Assembly (NCBI GenBank): GCA_035301985.1
Contig: DATGTE010000042.1
Coordinates: 1-30,374 of the forward strand
Direction of reading: 5' to 3'
Origin: DASUXY01 sp035301985
Lineage (GTDB): Bacteria > Bacillota > Bacilli > Bacillales > Amphibacillaceae
Length of the DNA stretch: 30,374 nt
Shown: positions 1 through 9,303 of the stretch, piece by piece
How positions within the stretch are numbered: the first letter of the stretch is position 1
How the letters are laid out: every line of letters begins with the position of its first letter
The notes under the pieces: generated by a model
What the model was told of the DNA's origin: nothing
Database searches by the model: none
Seen by the model: the letters and a program-made list of their open reading frames with translations, nothing else
Translations under genes and position numbers: made by a program

Positions 1-118
1 CTTATTTCCGTTGCCAACATATGTTACAGCAATGCTGAGAAGTGAACTATATCACACCTTCACATTCCACTTTCCGTTAAAATGAATAAAAGAGTGAAAA
101 ATTTCAAGGGGGTTCAAC

Positions 119-1249
119 ATGTTTACGCGTGATTATGATAAAAATCCATTTATTGTTATTTGGGAATTGACACGTGCTTGTGAATTAAAATGCTTACATT
201 GTCGAGCTGAAGCACAGTACCACCGAAATCCACTCGAACTAACTTTTGAAGAAGGAAAACAACTCATCGACGACATTTATGAAATGGACAATCCACTGCT
301 CGTCTTTACGGGGGGAGATCCTCTCATGCGACCTGACGTGTTTGATATTGCTGAATATGCCATTCAAAAAGGGGTCCGTGTGTCAATGACACCCTCCGCC
401 ACACCGAATGTTACAAAAGAGGCGATGCAAAAAGCAAAAGACATCGGGCTTGCGAGATGGGCCTTTAGTATCGATGGGCATTGCAAGGAAGTCCATGATT
501 ATTTTCGTGGAACATCGGGTTCATTCGATTTAACAATGACAGCCATTGAATATTTACATGAATTGGACATGCCTCTACAAATTAACACGGTCATTTCCAA
601 ATATAACTATCCTTTTTTAGATGAAATGGCGGAGATGGTTGAACGGTTAGACTGTGTCTTATGGAGTGTGTTTTTTCTCGTCCCAACAGGCAGAGGTAAG
701 GAATCTGATATGATCTCACCTGCCGAACACGAACGTGTATTGCGATGGTTATATCAACTGTCCAAACGCGTCCCCTTCGATATAAAAACAACAGCCGCAC
801 AACATTATCGCCGTGTAGTTATTCAACAAAAAATGCGCGAAAATGTAAGTAAAAGTGATGCAGAGCATATTTTTTATGAAGATGCGCTTATGAATGGAAA
901 AACCGGTCAAATTGATGGATTGGGACGTGCACCTAAAGGCGTTAACGATGGTAATGGTTTTGTATTCATCTCACATATAGGTGACGTATATCCAAGTGGA
1001 TTGTTGCCAATCAAAGCGGGTAATGTACGACAAACCCCGCTAGCAACGATTTATCGAGAGTCTGAAGTTTTTAAAAATCTTCGCAACCCTGATTTATATA
1101 AAGGAAAATGCGGTGTTTGTGAGTTTCGTCATGTTTGTGGAGGGTCACGGTCAAGAGCGTATAACGTCACGGGGGATTACATGGAAAGTGAACCGTACTG
1201 TGTATATATCCCGAGAGCATTGCGGAAAAAGAAACGAACCTCTGTGTGA
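119..1249 (+). CDS. Radical SAM/SPASM domain protein
   Basis: A 376-residue radical SAM enzyme. The 4Fe-4S/SAM motif CxxxCxxC is at C21, C25 and C28, followed by GGDP at residues 65-68, which typically contacts SAM. The C-terminus carries a cysteine cluster (C331, C334, C340, C361) typical of a SPASM/twitch domain holding an auxiliary Fe-S cluster. Such proteins modify peptides or act in heme and cofactor metabolism; this one resembles the Bacillus TIGR04053-type family, whose substrate is not known to me. The start is supported by AAGGGGG six bases upstream. No precursor-peptide gene is visible beside it, so a peptide-modifying role is not supported here. It stands alone and converges on fadE across a terminator. 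Family call is firm, substrate unknown. Confidence 0.88.
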   Translation: MFTRDYDKNPFIVIWELTRACELKCLHCRAEAQYHRNPLELTFEEGKQLIDDIYEMDNPLLVFTGGDPLMRPDVFDIAEYAIQKGVRVSMTPSATPNVTKEAMQKAKDIGLARWAFSIDGHCKEVHDYFRGTSGSFDLTMTAIEYLHELDMPLQINTVISKYNYPFLDEMAEMVERLDCVLWSVFFLVPTGRGKESDMISPAEHERVLRWLYQLSKRVPFDIKTTAAQHYRRVVIQQKMRENVSKSDAEHIFYEDALMNGKTGQIDGLGRAPKGVNDGNGFVFISHIGDVYPSGLLPIKAGNVRQTPLATIYRESEVFKNLRNPDLYKGKCGVCEFRHVCGGSRSRAYNVTGDYMESEPYCVYIPRALRKKKRTSV

Positions 1250-1315
1250 GGCGATGACACTCTAAGCTGTGAGATAAGGGTGCGTTTTTCCATGTTTTTT
1301 TTATACAAATAAATA

Positions 1316-1352
1316 AACCATCCGAGAATAGATTCATTTCCCGGATGGTTTT
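1316..1352. terminator. Bidirectional terminator between the radical SAM gene and fadE
   Basis: The arms AACCATCCG and CGGATGGTT are separated by about 15 bases, with A-rich sequence on the left and a T-run on the right. The hairpin can end both convergent transcription units. Confidence 0.8.
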
Positions 1353-1358
1353 GTTATT

Positions 1359-3143
1359 TTAAACGATATACTTCTCTTCTTCGATAATCGCTTGTGCGAT
1401 TTCTCGTTTTTTCGCAATGACATTTGTCGGTGTATGACGAGTTAACTTACGAAGAGATGAGAGCATCATTCGCAGTGTATCGCCTTCTTCAACCGCGATT
1501 AAAATTTCTTTTGCATCTGCTTCAATTCGATTGAATGCTTCTTGGACATACACTTGTGTGTATAACAGTTTTTGTTGATTTTTCTCTTTACCTGTTTGAT
1601 TGAGTGCTTTTTCTGTACGTAAAATAGCAGCTTCCATGTTGTATACGTCAGCAGCCATATCGGCGAGATTAGCTAAAATTTCTTGTTCTTGTTCAATTTT
1701 CTGCATATATTTTTGAGCGGCAAGACCTGCACCGAGCAGAACGATTTTCTTCGCATTCTTCAATAAATATTTTTCTTGCTCAAGTGGTTCTGTACCCGGT
1801 TCTTCGGGCATCATCATCATCAGTTCTTCTTGCAACCCTTGTGCTTGTTGCAATAATGGCAGTTCACCTTTCATCGCTTTTTTCAGCAACGTTCCCGGAA
1901 CGAGGAGACGGTTAATTTCGTTCGTTCCTTCAAAAATACGGTTAATTCGCGAGTCACGATACATTCTCTCAACTTCGTATTCTTGCATAAATCCATACCC
2001 ACCGTGCAACTGAACAGCTTCATCCACTACGTCATCAAGCAACTCACTACATGTGTATTTGTTCATCGAACATTCGATTTGATATTCTGCGATTGCGCGT
2101 GCAACTTCGCGTCCATCTTTTAATTGTTCATCTGTTAATGAACCCATACGCTGTTCGAATAATCCAACCGTCCGATAGACAGCACTTTCATTCGCATACG
2201 TATTCGCCGCCATCGTCGCTAATTTCTCTTGTGTTAATGTGAAGCTGGAAATCGGCTGATTAAATTGCTTTCTTTCATTGACATATTTTGTTGACAGTTC
2301 GATTCCACGCTTCGCTCCACCGACACCACCGATGGCTAATTTATAACGACCGACGTTCAAAATGTTAAAGGCGATAATGTGGCCCCGGCCTTTCGTTCCT
2401 AATAAATTTTCAACAGGCACTTCAGCATCTTCTAGGACGAGCGTACGAGTCGATGAACTTTTAATTCCCATTTTCTTCTCTTCCGGTCCAACGGAAACAC
2501 CTGGATATTCACGTTCGACAATAAATGCCGAAAAATGTTCCCCATCAATTTTGGCATAGACGACAAACACATCGGCAAAATCAGAGTTTGTAATCCACTG
2601 CTTTTCACCGTTTAAAATATAATGTGTCCCTTCTTCATTTAGCGTAGCCGTCGTTTTAGCACCGAGGGCATCGGATCCAGCCCCTGGCTCAGTTAGAGCG
2701 TATGCAGCAATCATTTCACCTGTCGCTAACTTCGGTAAGTACTTCTGTTTTTGCTCTTCATTTCCGAAAAAAACGATTGGTAGTGTCCCAATTCCAACAT
2801 GCGCTCCATGGGTAATTGAAAATCCACCTGCTCGGGCAAACTTTTCGGTAATTAACGATGAACTGATTTTATCGAGTGCAAGCCCACCATATTCTTCAGG
2901 AATATCAGCGCTCAACAATCCAAGTTCACCTGCTTTTTTTAGCAGTTCGACCGAATGCTCAAATTCATGATTTTCTAATTGATCAATGAGTGGGACGACT
3001 TCTCCTTCAACAAAATCTTCAGTTGTTTTAGCAATCATATGATGCTCTTCTGTAAAGTCTTCGGGCGTAATGACATCGTCACCCGTTAAATCTTCAACTA
3101 AAAATGCTCCACCTTTAAATAGTTTTTCTTTTGTTTCACTCAT
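1359..3143 (-). CDS. fadE: Acyl-CoA dehydrogenase FadE
   Basis: A 594-residue FAD-dependent acyl-CoA dehydrogenase, the first oxidative step of fatty-acid beta-oxidation. The N-terminal and middle parts show the usual ACAD fold segments (AYALTEPGAGSDA, WITN). FEGTNEINR near residue 410 contains the expected catalytic glutamate. A C-terminal extension of about 170 residues matches the long FadE form of Bacillus. Two adjacent ATG codons are possible; I chose the second (MSETKEK) because GGAAG is then six bases away, against three for the first at 3146. It is the last gene of the fadN-fadA-fadE operon, 88 bases after fadA, with a strong hairpin in the gap. Confidence 0.93.
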   Translation of the reverse strand: MSETKEKLFKGGAFLVEDLTGDDVITPEDFTEEHHMIAKTTEDFVEGEVVPLIDQLENHEFEHSVELLKKAGELGLLSADIPEEYGGLALDKISSSLITEKFARAGGFSITHGAHVGIGTLPIVFFGNEEQKQKYLPKLATGEMIAAYALTEPGAGSDALGAKTTATLNEEGTHYILNGEKQWITNSDFADVFVVYAKIDGEHFSAFIVEREYPGVSVGPEEKKMGIKSSSTRTLVLEDAEVPVENLLGTKGRGHIIAFNILNVGRYKLAIGGVGGAKRGIELSTKYVNERKQFNQPISSFTLTQEKLATMAANTYANESAVYRTVGLFEQRMGSLTDEQLKDGREVARAIAEYQIECSMNKYTCSELLDDVVDEAVQLHGGYGFMQEYEVERMYRDSRINRIFEGTNEINRLLVPGTLLKKAMKGELPLLQQAQGLQEELMMMMPEEPGTEPLEQEKYLLKNAKKIVLLGAGLAAQKYMQKIEQEQEILANLADMAADVYNMEAAILRTEKALNQTGKEKNQQKLLYTQVYVQEAFNRIEADAKEILIAVEEGDTLRMMLSSLRKLTRHTPTNVIAKKREIAQAIIEEEKYIV

Positions 3144-3173
3144 CATGATCTTCCTTTCATATGGATTTTAGTT

Positions 3174-3209
3174 TCCGTCTGCAATCTTTTGAACCCGTTT
3201 GCAGACGGA
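3174..3209 (-). other. Intercistronic hairpin between fadA and fadE
   Basis: TCCGTCTGCA pairs perfectly with TGCAGACGGA across a 16-base loop in the fadA-fadE gap. There is no T-run after it on the minus strand, so it is not a standard terminator. It may stabilise or process the mRNA, or tune fadE output; that role is inference. Confidence 0.6.
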
Positions 3210-3231
3210 GCAAACAAACTATGAGACTCGT

Positions 3232-4407
3232 TTATAACAGTTCAAATACTCCAGCAGCACCCATACCTCCACCAATACACATCGTCACAACCCCAAATTG
3301 TTCATTGCGACGTCTCATTTCGTGCATGAGCGTTAACGTTAGCTTCGTACCGGTCATCCCTAATGGGTGCCCAAGAGCAATGGCTCCACCATTGACGTTT
3401 ACGATCGATGGATCTAAATCTAACTCTTGGATAACGCGAACCGACTGCGATGCAAAGGCTTCATTCAACTCAATGAGTCCGATATCCGAAAGTTCTAACC
3501 CCGCTAGTTTCAAAGCTTTTGGCACAGCCTTCACAGGACCAACCCCCATGATTTCCGGTTCTACACCAGCGACTGCAAAGGAATGAAACTTGAGTAAAGG
3601 AGTTAATCCTTCTGCTTCTGCTTTTTCCCGGTCCATGACGAGGACAGAAGCAGCTCCATCGCTCATTTGGGATGAGTTCCCTGCTGTGACGGATCCTTTC
3701 ACATGAAAAGCAGGGCGTAATTTGCTGAGTATTTCCATATTCGTGTTGGGACGCACCCCTTCATCCATCTCAAACATGAACGTTTTTTCAGCAATTTTTC
3801 CATCTTCACCGACGACGCGTTCTGTCACTTCAACCGGGACGATTTCATCATCGAACTTCCCTTCCTTAATCGCTTGTGCAGCTCGCTTATGGCTTTCAAC
3901 AGCAAACGCATCTTGGTCTTCACGTGAAATATTGAAACGATTGGCTACTTCTTCGGCCGTATGACCCATCCCCATATAATACCCCGGGGCATTTTCCACA
4001 AGTGTTGGATTTGGTTTAATGACATGGCCACCGACAGGAATCAAGCTCATCGATTCCGTACCTCCAGCTATGATTGCATCGGCATGGCCAACCATAATCC
4101 GCTCAGCTGCAAAAGCTATACTTTGCAGTCCAGATGAACAATAGCGGTTGATGGTAATTCCGGAAACATCTTTCGGTAACCCAGCTAAATGGGCGATATT
4201 TCGCGCCATATTCATTCCTTGCTCAGCTTCTGGCATCGCATTTCCAATAATGACATCGTCAATCTCACCATCATATCCTCCAGCACGTTTTAACGTTTCC
4301 TTAATCGTTAAAGCTGCTAAATCATCTGGGCGTGTATTCGCAAGCGAACCTCTTTTTGCTTTTCCTACTGGGGTTCTTGCACCTGCAACAATTACTGCTT
4401 CCTTCAC
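3232..4407 (-). CDS. fadA: Acetyl-CoA acyltransferase (3-ketoacyl-CoA thiolase) FadA
   Basis: A 391-residue thiolase that cleaves 3-ketoacyl-CoA in the last step of beta-oxidation. The catalytic nucleophile is C90 in NRYCSSGLQS; H347 in GHPLG and C377 in CIGGGMGAAG complete the active site. All three are present, so the enzyme should be active. The start is GTG, preceded by GAGGGGG seven bases upstream; an ATG overlapping it is out of frame. It follows fadN by 18 bases, which implies co-transcription and possibly a trifunctional assembly with FadN. Confidence 0.95.
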   Translation of the reverse strand: MKEAVIVAGARTPVGKAKRGSLANTRPDDLAALTIKETLKRAGGYDGEIDDVIIGNAMPEAEQGMNMARNIAHLAGLPKDVSGITINRYCSSGLQSIAFAAERIMVGHADAIIAGGTESMSLIPVGGHVIKPNPTLVENAPGYYMGMGHTAEEVANRFNISREDQDAFAVESHKRAAQAIKEGKFDDEIVPVEVTERVVGEDGKIAEKTFMFEMDEGVRPNTNMEILSKLRPAFHVKGSVTAGNSSQMSDGAASVLVMDREKAEAEGLTPLLKFHSFAVAGVEPEIMGVGPVKAVPKALKLAGLELSDIGLIELNEAFASQSVRVIQELDLDPSIVNVNGGAIALGHPLGMTGTKLTLTLMHEMRRRNEQFGVVTMCIGGGMGAAGVFELL

Positions 4408-4425
4408 ATCAAATCCCCCTCTTCT

Positions 4426-6825
4426 TTAGTTACGTAATGGTTTTCCTTTTAATAGCATGTGTTGCATACGTTGTTGCGTTAGTGGTTCACCAATTAAACT
4501 TAAGAAAGCTTCACGCTCTAAGTCGAGCATCACTTGTTCATCAATGAGTGAACCTTCTTTAATGCGACCACCTGACAATACATAAGCTAACTTTTCAGCA
4601 ATTTTAACATCGTGATCTGAAGCATAGCCTCCGAATTGTAACGTCTTCGCACCGAGTAGCATAGCGGCATATCCTGCATCGCCTACAACAGGAATCTTTT
4701 CACGTTTCGGAGCGCGATATCCTGCTTCAGCAAGCGTCAATACTTTTTGCTTTGCATCGTAGAGAAGATGGTCTGGATTGACACTAATTCCATCTTGACG
4801 GTCTAAAAAGCCATTCTCTCGTGCTTCGGCAGCAGACGTGGATACTTTTGCCATGGCGATTTTTTCAAAGACGTTGTTCGCCACTTGCATCAGATCAAAG
4901 TCTACATCTTTCGGCATATTGCGAAGCATTTTCAAATAAAGTTCTTTCGTTCCTCCGCCACCAGGAATGAGGCCGACGCCGACTTCGACAAGTCCCATAT
5001 AGGTTTCAGGAGAAGCTTGAATCGCTGCTGCCGGTAAAGAAACTTCTGCCCCACCGCCTAACGTCATATTAAACGGTGCTGTTACGACTGGTTTTTCCGC
5101 GTATTTAATGTTCATCGTCATATTTTGGAATTGACGAATAACCATGTCCAGTTCAAAGAAGTTTTGATCCTGTGCTTCCATTAACATTAAGGCGAGATTC
5201 GCTCCGACACAGAAATTGCTTCCTTGGTTACCGATAACTAACCCTTCATAATTTTTCTCGACTTCTTCAATGGCTGTGTTAACCATTTGTACAATGTCTA
5301 GGCCAATCGCATTGTTTTGCGAATGAAATTCTAACAGGGCTACACCGTCACCGATGTCTATTAAACTAGCACCTGTATTCTTTTTAATAACGCCTTTCGT
5401 ATCCTTTAAGCGTCGTAAGTTGATTTCCTTTTTATTAAATGACTGTTGTTTGTATACACCTTGGTCATAATAATAGACATTGCCGTTATCCTCTTGATAG
5501 AACGACTCGTGTCCTGCTTCTAGTAGTTTTAACACCCACTCGGGTACGGTGTCTCCTTCTTCTTGCATACGCTCGACAGACTTACGTAGTCCGATCGCAT
5601 CCCACGTTTCAAAAGGACCAATCTTCCAACCAAAGCCCCACTTCATTGCTTCATCAATTGATACGAGATCATCAGCAATCGTACCGAGCAATTCTGCGGA
5701 ATAGAGTAGGACTGGTTTTAAAATCGACCAAACGAGATCGCCTGCTCGATCTCCTTTTGCTTTTACAAGCGCTTTCAATTTACGACGTGAACCTTTTTCT
5801 TGTTGCGCCATTTGTGTGGCCGCTGTTTTTAACTTTTTACGATCCTCATATTCTAGTGTCTCTGGGTTTAATTCATAGATGACACTGCCGTCTTTTCCTT
5901 TTTTCTTCAAATAAAACCCTTGGCCACTTTTAGCTCCTAACCAACCTTTTTCAATCATGTCATGCATAAATTGTGGTACATCAAAGACTTCCTTTTCTTC
6001 GCCTTCGACTTGATCGTACACATTTTTAGCAACATGAATGAATGTATCTAATCCGACAACATCTAATGTTCGGAATGTTGCGCTCTTCGGACGTCCTATC
6101 ATCGGTCCTGTAACCGAATCGACTTCGCTAACCGTATAACCACCTTTTAACATCTCGCGAACGGTTACAAGTAATCCATATGTGCCAATTCGATTGGCAA
6201 TAAAGTTCGGTGTGTCTTTCGCTTCGACAACCCCTTTACCTAGGACATCCTCCCCAAAGTTTTTCATAAAATCGAGTACTTCTGGATCTGTATCCTTCGT
6301 CGGGATGACCTCAAGCAATTTTAAGTAGCGCGGTGGGTTAAAAAAGTGCGTTCCGAGAAAATGTTTGCGAAAATCTTCGGAACAATCCGCTGCCATTGCT
6401 TCGATGGAAATTCCCGATGTGTTAGAGCTGACAATTGTCCCTTCTTGACGGACGCTGTCAACTTGTGCAAAGACCTTCTTCTTTATATCTAAGTTTTCGA
6501 CAACGACTTCAATAATCCAGTCTACATCTTTTAATTTGTCCAAATCATCTTCCATATTACCGACTTCGATTAAATCCAAACTTTCTTTCGTCGTAATCGG
6601 TGATGGCTTTTGCTTTAATAGTGCTTGTTTACTTTGAGCTGCTAAACGGTTCCGCACAGACCGATCGTCTCGTGTTAAACCTTGTTTCTTTTCTTCATCT
6701 GTCAGCTCACGTGGTACGATATCAAGCATCACTGTCGGTATACCTACGTTTGCCAAATGGGCGGCAATTCCAGAGCCCATGACACCTGAACCTAATACGG
6801 CGGCACGCCTGATTGATCGCTTCAT
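4426..6825 (-). CDS. fadN: 3-hydroxyacyl-CoA dehydrogenase / enoyl-CoA hydratase FadN
   Basis: A 799-residue bifunctional beta-oxidation enzyme. The N-terminal half is the NAD-dependent 3-hydroxyacyl-CoA dehydrogenase, with the nucleotide-binding GSGVMGSGIA at residues 9-18 and the HFFNPPRYLKLLEVIP signature near 160. The C-terminal part is an enoyl-CoA hydratase-like crotonase domain (NFCVGANLAL, PGGGGTKEL). This domain order is the Bacillus FadN order and the reverse of E. coli FadB. I place the start at MKRSIRR, with GGGGGAT five bases upstream; an in-frame ATG six codons earlier has no ribosome site. It heads the fad operon and lies just downstream of a FadR operator. Confidence 0.95.
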   Translation of the reverse strand: MKRSIRRAAVLGSGVMGSGIAAHLANVGIPTVMLDIVPRELTDEEKKQGLTRDDRSVRNRLAAQSKQALLKQKPSPITTKESLDLIEVGNMEDDLDKLKDVDWIIEVVVENLDIKKKVFAQVDSVRQEGTIVSSNTSGISIEAMAADCSEDFRKHFLGTHFFNPPRYLKLLEVIPTKDTDPEVLDFMKNFGEDVLGKGVVEAKDTPNFIANRIGTYGLLVTVREMLKGGYTVSEVDSVTGPMIGRPKSATFRTLDVVGLDTFIHVAKNVYDQVEGEEKEVFDVPQFMHDMIEKGWLGAKSGQGFYLKKKGKDGSVIYELNPETLEYEDRKKLKTAATQMAQQEKGSRRKLKALVKAKGDRAGDLVWSILKPVLLYSAELLGTIADDLVSIDEAMKWGFGWKIGPFETWDAIGLRKSVERMQEEGDTVPEWVLKLLEAGHESFYQEDNGNVYYYDQGVYKQQSFNKKEINLRRLKDTKGVIKKNTGASLIDIGDGVALLEFHSQNNAIGLDIVQMVNTAIEEVEKNYEGLVIGNQGSNFCVGANLALMLMEAQDQNFFELDMVIRQFQNMTMNIKYAEKPVVTAPFNMTLGGGAEVSLPAAAIQASPETYMGLVEVGVGLIPGGGGTKELYLKMLRNMPKDVDFDLMQVANNVFEKIAMAKVSTSAAEARENGFLDRQDGISVNPDHLLYDAKQKVLTLAEAGYRAPKREKIPVVGDAGYAAMLLGAKTLQFGGYASDHDVKIAEKLAYVLSGGRIKEGSLIDEQVMLDLEREAFLSLIGEPLTQQRMQHMLLKGKPLRN

Positions 6826-6847
6826 TTTATATCCCCCAATCATGTTT

Positions 6848-6865
6848 TGAATGAATACTCATTCA
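6848..6865 (-). promoter_or_regulatory. FadR operator upstream of fadN
   Basis: TGAATGAATACTCATTCA is an 18-bp near-perfect inverted repeat matching the Bacillus FadR (YsiA, TetR family) consensus TGAATGA-N-TA-N-TCATTCA. It lies 22 bases before the fadN start. In Bacillus subtilis, FadR bound to such sites represses the fad operons until long-chain acyl-CoA releases it. The fadR gene itself is not in this window. Confidence 0.9.
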
Positions 6866-6908
6866 TTTTACTGTAAAAATAAAAGGCAGTCTCATCTACC
6901 TACTTCAT

Positions 6909-6937
6909 AGTATAGAATATTTTCTAACATTTCGCAA
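6909..6937 (-). promoter_or_regulatory. Candidate sigma-A promoter of fadN-fadA-fadE
   Basis: On the minus strand, TTGCGA and TATACT are separated by 17 bases. The FadR box would then lie about 35-55 bases downstream of the start site, as a roadblock. A second possible -10 (TAAAAT) directly abuts the FadR box but has no recognisable -35. Confidence 0.6.
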
Positions 6938-7040
6938 TAAAAATAGCAAAAAATTTTCGATTGTCACAATTTCACCTCTTTCATGCTTCAATGTACGCTT
7001 ATGTCTCAGTTCGCACCTTTCTTTGTCCAGTACAAAAAGA

Positions 7041-7090
7041 AACGGCTAACACAAAATAGAATCCATCTGTTTTTTTGGATTAGCCGCTTG
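7041..7090 (-). terminator. Terminator downstream of argS
   Basis: A two-level hairpin: AACGGCTAA pairs with TTAGCCG, and ATCC with GGAT inside. On the minus strand the stem is followed by TTTCTTTTTG. It ends the argS transcript before the fadN promoter region. Confidence 0.7.
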
Positions 7091-7111
7091 CCTTTTTGAG
7101 TTATGGACCAA

Positions 7112-8782
7112 CTACATGCTTTCGGGTGCACTTACCCCGATTAATTGTAGGGCATTGACAATGGTTATTTGCACAGCCTGCATCAGTGCGATGCGAGCTT
7201 TCGTCTGTTCTAAATCATCAGCATTTAATACTTTTTCCGCATTATAAAAACGGTGGAGTGCACTTGCAACAGCAAATACATATTGGGTCAGTCGGTGCGG
7301 TGTTCGATTGACCGCAGCATCCGCGACGACTTGTGGAAACTCCCCTAACGTTTTTAAGAGTTCGATTTCCTTTTCTGATGTGAGTAATGATGCGTCATAT
7401 GATGCGTTTAAATCATACCCTTGTTCGCGTGCTTGCTTTAACATCGTACAAATACGCGCATGAGCATATTGTACATAGTACACAGGGTTTTCATTAGACT
7501 GTGAACGCGCCAAATCCATATCGAAATCAAGATGAGAGTCAGCAGAGCGCATATTAAAAAAGTAACGCATCGCATCTTTTCCGACGTCATCCATTAACTG
7601 TTGGAGAGTGATGGCTTTTCCTGTCCGTTTACTCATCGTCACTCGTTCACCATTTTCAAATAAATTGACCATTTGGATGACTTGAACTTCGAGTGTATCT
7701 TTATCATATCCTAAGGCTTGAATAGCGGCTTGCATACGAGGAATATATCCGTGATGATCTGCACCCCATATGTTGATCAGTGTCTCAAACCCTCGTTCAA
7801 GCTTATGATTGTGATAAGCGATGTCCGGTGTCAAATATGTATACGTTCCGTCTGACTTAATCAATACCCGATCTTTATCATCTTCAAAATCTGTCGTACG
7901 GAACCAAGTCGCTCCGTCTTGTTCATAGATGACTCCATTCTTCTGTAATGTTTCCAAAACACGCTCGATACTTCCGCTTTCATAAAGTGATGTTTCTGAA
8001 AACCATTTATCAAAAGAAACACCGAAGCGAGCCAAGTCCTGTTCAATTTTTTTCAACTCAAACTGTAAACTATATTCACGAAAATAAGCTAATCGCTCTT
8101 CTCTCGGCACCTGCATCCATTTCTCGCCATCTTCTTCCGCGATCGTTTGGCCGAGTTTGATAATATCTTGCCCAAAATATCCATCTTCAGGCATGTTCGC
8201 TTCTTTCCCTAATGCTTCCATGTAACGGGTTTCGACGGATTGGGCTAAATTGTCGATTTGATTGCCTGCATCATTGATATAATACTCACGTTCCACGTCA
8301 TAGCCAGCTTTTGCTAATATGTTGCATAAAGAATCCCCTACAGCTGCGCCCCGTGCATGACCTAAATGCAAATCTCCTGTAGGATTGGCAGACACGAACT
8401 CCACTTGTATACGATGTCCTTGACCCGTATTCGTTTTACCGTAATCACCTTTAGCGTCGAGTATAGCCGGAATTAATGGGGTCAAATAGCGATGATCCAT
8501 AAAAATATTAATAAAACCAGGGCCGGCAATGTCGATTTTTTCGATGGATACGGATTCCTTATTCATCGTGTTTACAATTTCTTCAGCAATTTGTCGCGGA
8601 GCTTTTTTCGCAATTTTTGCCAATTGCATTGCTATATTCGTAGCAAAATCACCGTGGGATTTATTGTTCGGCTTTTCTAAAATGACATCAGGCACATCGT
8701 CTTCTTCGGCTAAGTTCGCTTGAACGACTGCCTGCTTTATTTCATTTTTAATCGCATCTTCTGTCTCTTGTAAAATATTCAC
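7112..8782 (-). CDS. argS: Arginyl-tRNA synthetase
   Basis: A 556-residue class I aminoacyl-tRNA synthetase that charges tRNA-Arg in the cytoplasm. The N-terminal additional domain (about residues 1-110) is followed by the catalytic domain, with the HIGH-type motif HLGHARGA near residue 133. MSKRTG is the KMSKS-type loop near 375, and the C-terminus is a DALR-type anticodon-binding domain. Length equals the usual Bacillus enzyme. The start is GTG with GGAGGA seven bases upstream. It appears monocistronic, with its own promoter and terminator, and no T-box leader is visible. Confidence 0.97.
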   Translation of the reverse strand: MNILQETEDAIKNEIKQAVVQANLAEEDDVPDVILEKPNNKSHGDFATNIAMQLAKIAKKAPRQIAEEIVNTMNKESVSIEKIDIAGPGFINIFMDHRYLTPLIPAILDAKGDYGKTNTGQGHRIQVEFVSANPTGDLHLGHARGAAVGDSLCNILAKAGYDVEREYYINDAGNQIDNLAQSVETRYMEALGKEANMPEDGYFGQDIIKLGQTIAEEDGEKWMQVPREERLAYFREYSLQFELKKIEQDLARFGVSFDKWFSETSLYESGSIERVLETLQKNGVIYEQDGATWFRTTDFEDDKDRVLIKSDGTYTYLTPDIAYHNHKLERGFETLINIWGADHHGYIPRMQAAIQALGYDKDTLEVQVIQMVNLFENGERVTMSKRTGKAITLQQLMDDVGKDAMRYFFNMRSADSHLDFDMDLARSQSNENPVYYVQYAHARICTMLKQAREQGYDLNASYDASLLTSEKEIELLKTLGEFPQVVADAAVNRTPHRLTQYVFAVASALHRFYNAEKVLNADDLEQTKARIALMQAVQITIVNALQLIGVSAPESM

Positions 8783-8882
8783 TCACAACTCCTCCTTAAA
8801 ATCTATTTATTTGAAATCATTCATATTACACGGTTATCTACCGTTCCTCATCTCATCATGTAAAAAGTGATTTCCGACATTC

Positions 8883-8891
8883 ATTATATCA
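8883..8891 (-). promoter_or_regulatory. Extended -10 promoter of argS
   Basis: The minus strand reads TGATATAAT, a perfect extended -10 element, about 100 bases before the argS start. The -35 region is weak, as is common with extended -10 promoters. Confidence 0.6.
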
Positions 8892-8944
8892 AAATTCCAC
8901 GGAACGAGGAACAAGAAGTAAAATCGAAACCGCTTTCTCACGTA

Positions 8945-8980
8945 TAAAAAAGCTGACCCCGTCATGCGAGGTCAGCTTTT
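8945..8980 (-). terminator. Terminator downstream of copZ
   Basis: AAGCTGACC pairs with GGTCAGCTT around a 10-base loop and runs into six T residues on the minus strand. It ends the csoR-copA-copZ unit. Confidence 0.9.
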
Positions 8981-8985
8981 CGATT

Positions 8986-9189
8986 TTAAACGACATCATA
9001 ACCTTGATCTTCAATCGCTTCATTCATTTTATCAACCGTTACTTTCGAATCATCATATGTGATGTCTACCTTTCCAGTATCTAAATCGACATTCACATCT
9101 GTGACACCACTTAATGATTCTAGTGCTCCTTTAACGGCTGCTTCACAATGCCCACAAGTCATTCCAGTTACGTTAATTGTTGTTTTCAT
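8986..9189 (-). CDS. copZ: Copper chaperone CopZ
   Basis: A 67-residue heavy-metal-associated (HMA) domain protein with the Cu(I)-binding motif GMTCGHC (C12, C15). It carries copper in the cytosol and hands it to CopA or the regulator. The whole protein is one ferredoxin-like beta-alpha-beta-beta-alpha-beta domain, and the length is standard. AAAGGGG lies eight bases before the ATG. It follows copA after 114 bases with no terminator visible between them, so it is probably the last gene of the copper operon. In Bacillus subtilis the order is copZ-copA, so the order here is reversed. Confidence 0.93.
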   Translation of the reverse strand: MKTTINVTGMTCGHCEAAVKGALESLSGVTDVNVDLDTGKVDITYDDSKVTVDKMNEAIEDQGYDVV

Positions 9190-9303
9190 TTATAAAACCC
9201 CTTTATATTTCAGTATCATTTAAGTGTATCGTTATTTTTTCATACATCATCATCCATTGTAAATAAATATGTTCAGATCAGAGTCGGTCACTTTGAGTCA
9301 TGC

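Noticed and set aside
119..1249. A RiPP biosynthesis cluster around the radical SAM/SPASM gene
   Set aside because: No small precursor gene, transporter or leader-binding protein lies next to it in this window.
8783..8985. A T-box leader for argS
   Set aside because: Only about 90 bases separate the promoter from the start codon, with no T-box sequence and no leader terminator.
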